From Omnitrophica bacterium GWA2_52_8 (lineage in GTDB: Bacteria; Omnitrophota; Omnitrophia; Omnitrophales; Aquincolibacteriaceae), in contig MHFC01000102.1 in NCBI GenBank assembly GCA_001804025.1, positions 17,204 to 23,323 on the forward strand: a DNA stretch of 6,120 bases, given 5' to 3'. Position numbers and translations under genes: made by a program. The notes under the pieces are model-generated. The model saw nothing but the letters and a program-made list of their open reading frames with translations, searched no databases and was not told the origin of the DNA. Each line of letters opens with the position of its first letter. The first letter of the stretch is position 1. Positions 5,734 to 6,120 of the stretch are shown piece after piece.

Positions 5734-6120
5734 AAAAAACAGCGTCCCCGTTCGGTAATTTTCATTACCGGGGCACGGACCTTTACTGTGAAGATGTGCG
5801 GATTGCCGACGTTCTCCGGCAGACCGGCACGCCGGCATATATTTATTCCTACAAATCTTTCACGGAAAACATCGCAAAACTGCAAAAGGCCTTCGGGGCG
5901 GCGAGCCCTCTGATTTGCTTTTCAATGAAGGCCAATTCCAACCTTGCGGTCTTGAAAACGGTCGTGGCCGAAGGAGCGGGCCTGGACATCGTATCGGGAG
6001 GGGAATTGTACCGTGCCCGTCAGGTAGAGTGTCCGCCGGAGAGGATCGTGTTTGCCGGTGTGGGGAAAAACGAGGCGGAGATTGCCGATGCCGTGCGCTA
6101 CGGAATTTTGCTTTTCAACG
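5712..6120 (+). CDS. lysA: Diaminopimelate decarboxylase (LysA), 5' part, cut by the window end
   Basis: LysA decarboxylates meso-diaminopimelate to L-lysine using PLP, the final lysine step. Only the first 136 residues are present, of roughly 410-430 in the family. The fold-type III (alanine-racemase-like) beta/alpha barrel begins with the segment GTPAYIYS at 39-46. The PLP-binding lysine is Lys73 in SMKAN (71-75). GAGLDIVSGGELYRA (88-102) and RIVFAGVGKNEAEI (111-124) are strongly LysA-like, favouring it over ornithine/arginine decarboxylases of the same family. The later GGG, EPGR and cysteine/tyrosine catalytic motifs lie beyond the window. The start is not firm: ATG at 5712 overlaps argH by 22 nt and has no good Shine-Dalgarno, while TTG at 5730 would make a 4-nt TTGA overlap with the argH stop and trim six residues. 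Either placement implies coupling to argH translation. Confidence 0.93.
   Translation, partial: MEKKTALKKTASPFGNFHYRGTDLYCEDVRIADVLRQTGTPAYIYSYKSFTENIAKLQKAFGAASPLICFSMKANSNLAVLKTVVAEGAGLDIVSGGELYRARQVECPPERIVFAGVGKNEAEIADAVRYGILLFN

Noticed and set aside
1..6120. Search for a novel, mobile, defence or regulatory system
   Set aside because: Every stretch longer than about 45 bases is explained by a housekeeping amino-acid gene; no repeats, att sites, riboswitch-like leader or foreign-looking composition was seen.

Overview
The window is a compact run of arginine-biosynthesis genes, all on the + strand, in the order argB, argD, argF, argG, argH. It ends in a 3'-truncated lysA (diaminopimelate decarboxylase). 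The first 8 bases may be the end of a preceding argJ, but that is weakly supported. Together argB, argD, argF, argG and argH encode phosphorylation of N-acetylglutamate, transamination to N-acetylornithine, carbamoylation of ornithine, and the two argininosuccinate steps to arginine. The reductase argC and the deacetylating or acetyl-transferring steps (argJ, or argA/argE) are not in view and would have to be encoded elsewhere, most simply upstream.

Layout: argB 18-908 (start uncertain; 51 is an alternative), 42-nt gap, argD 951-2159, 14-nt gap, argF 2174-3094, 28-nt gap, argG 3123-4313, 40-nt gap with a hairpin over the argG stop codon, argH 4354-5733, then lysA starting inside the argH 3' end (5712, 22-nt overlap) and running off the window. 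Nothing else on either strand looks like a gene, and no intergenic stretch exceeds about 45 bases. No promoter, rho-independent terminator, tRNA, repeat array, mobile element or CRISPR is visible. The tight spacing and uniform strand fit one polycistronic transcript whose promoter lies upstream of the window.

Organism: a bacterium with moderately GC-rich coding DNA and Shine-Dalgarno initiation at argF, argG and argH. An arg run followed by lysA, and often dap genes, is known to me from anaerobic lineages such as Desulfobacterota (Geobacter type), and I believe also Omnitrophota. Some protein features, such as an acetylglutamate kinase with an N-terminal helix, fit that broad group. I cannot place it below phylum level by eye, and the phylum itself is a guess.

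This is a core-metabolism window and I see no sign of a novel system. Points worth a second look are small: substitutions in conserved motifs of ArgF, ArgG, ArgB and ArgD, a stem-loop around the argG stop, and the argH/lysA overlap, which links the arginine and lysine pathways.
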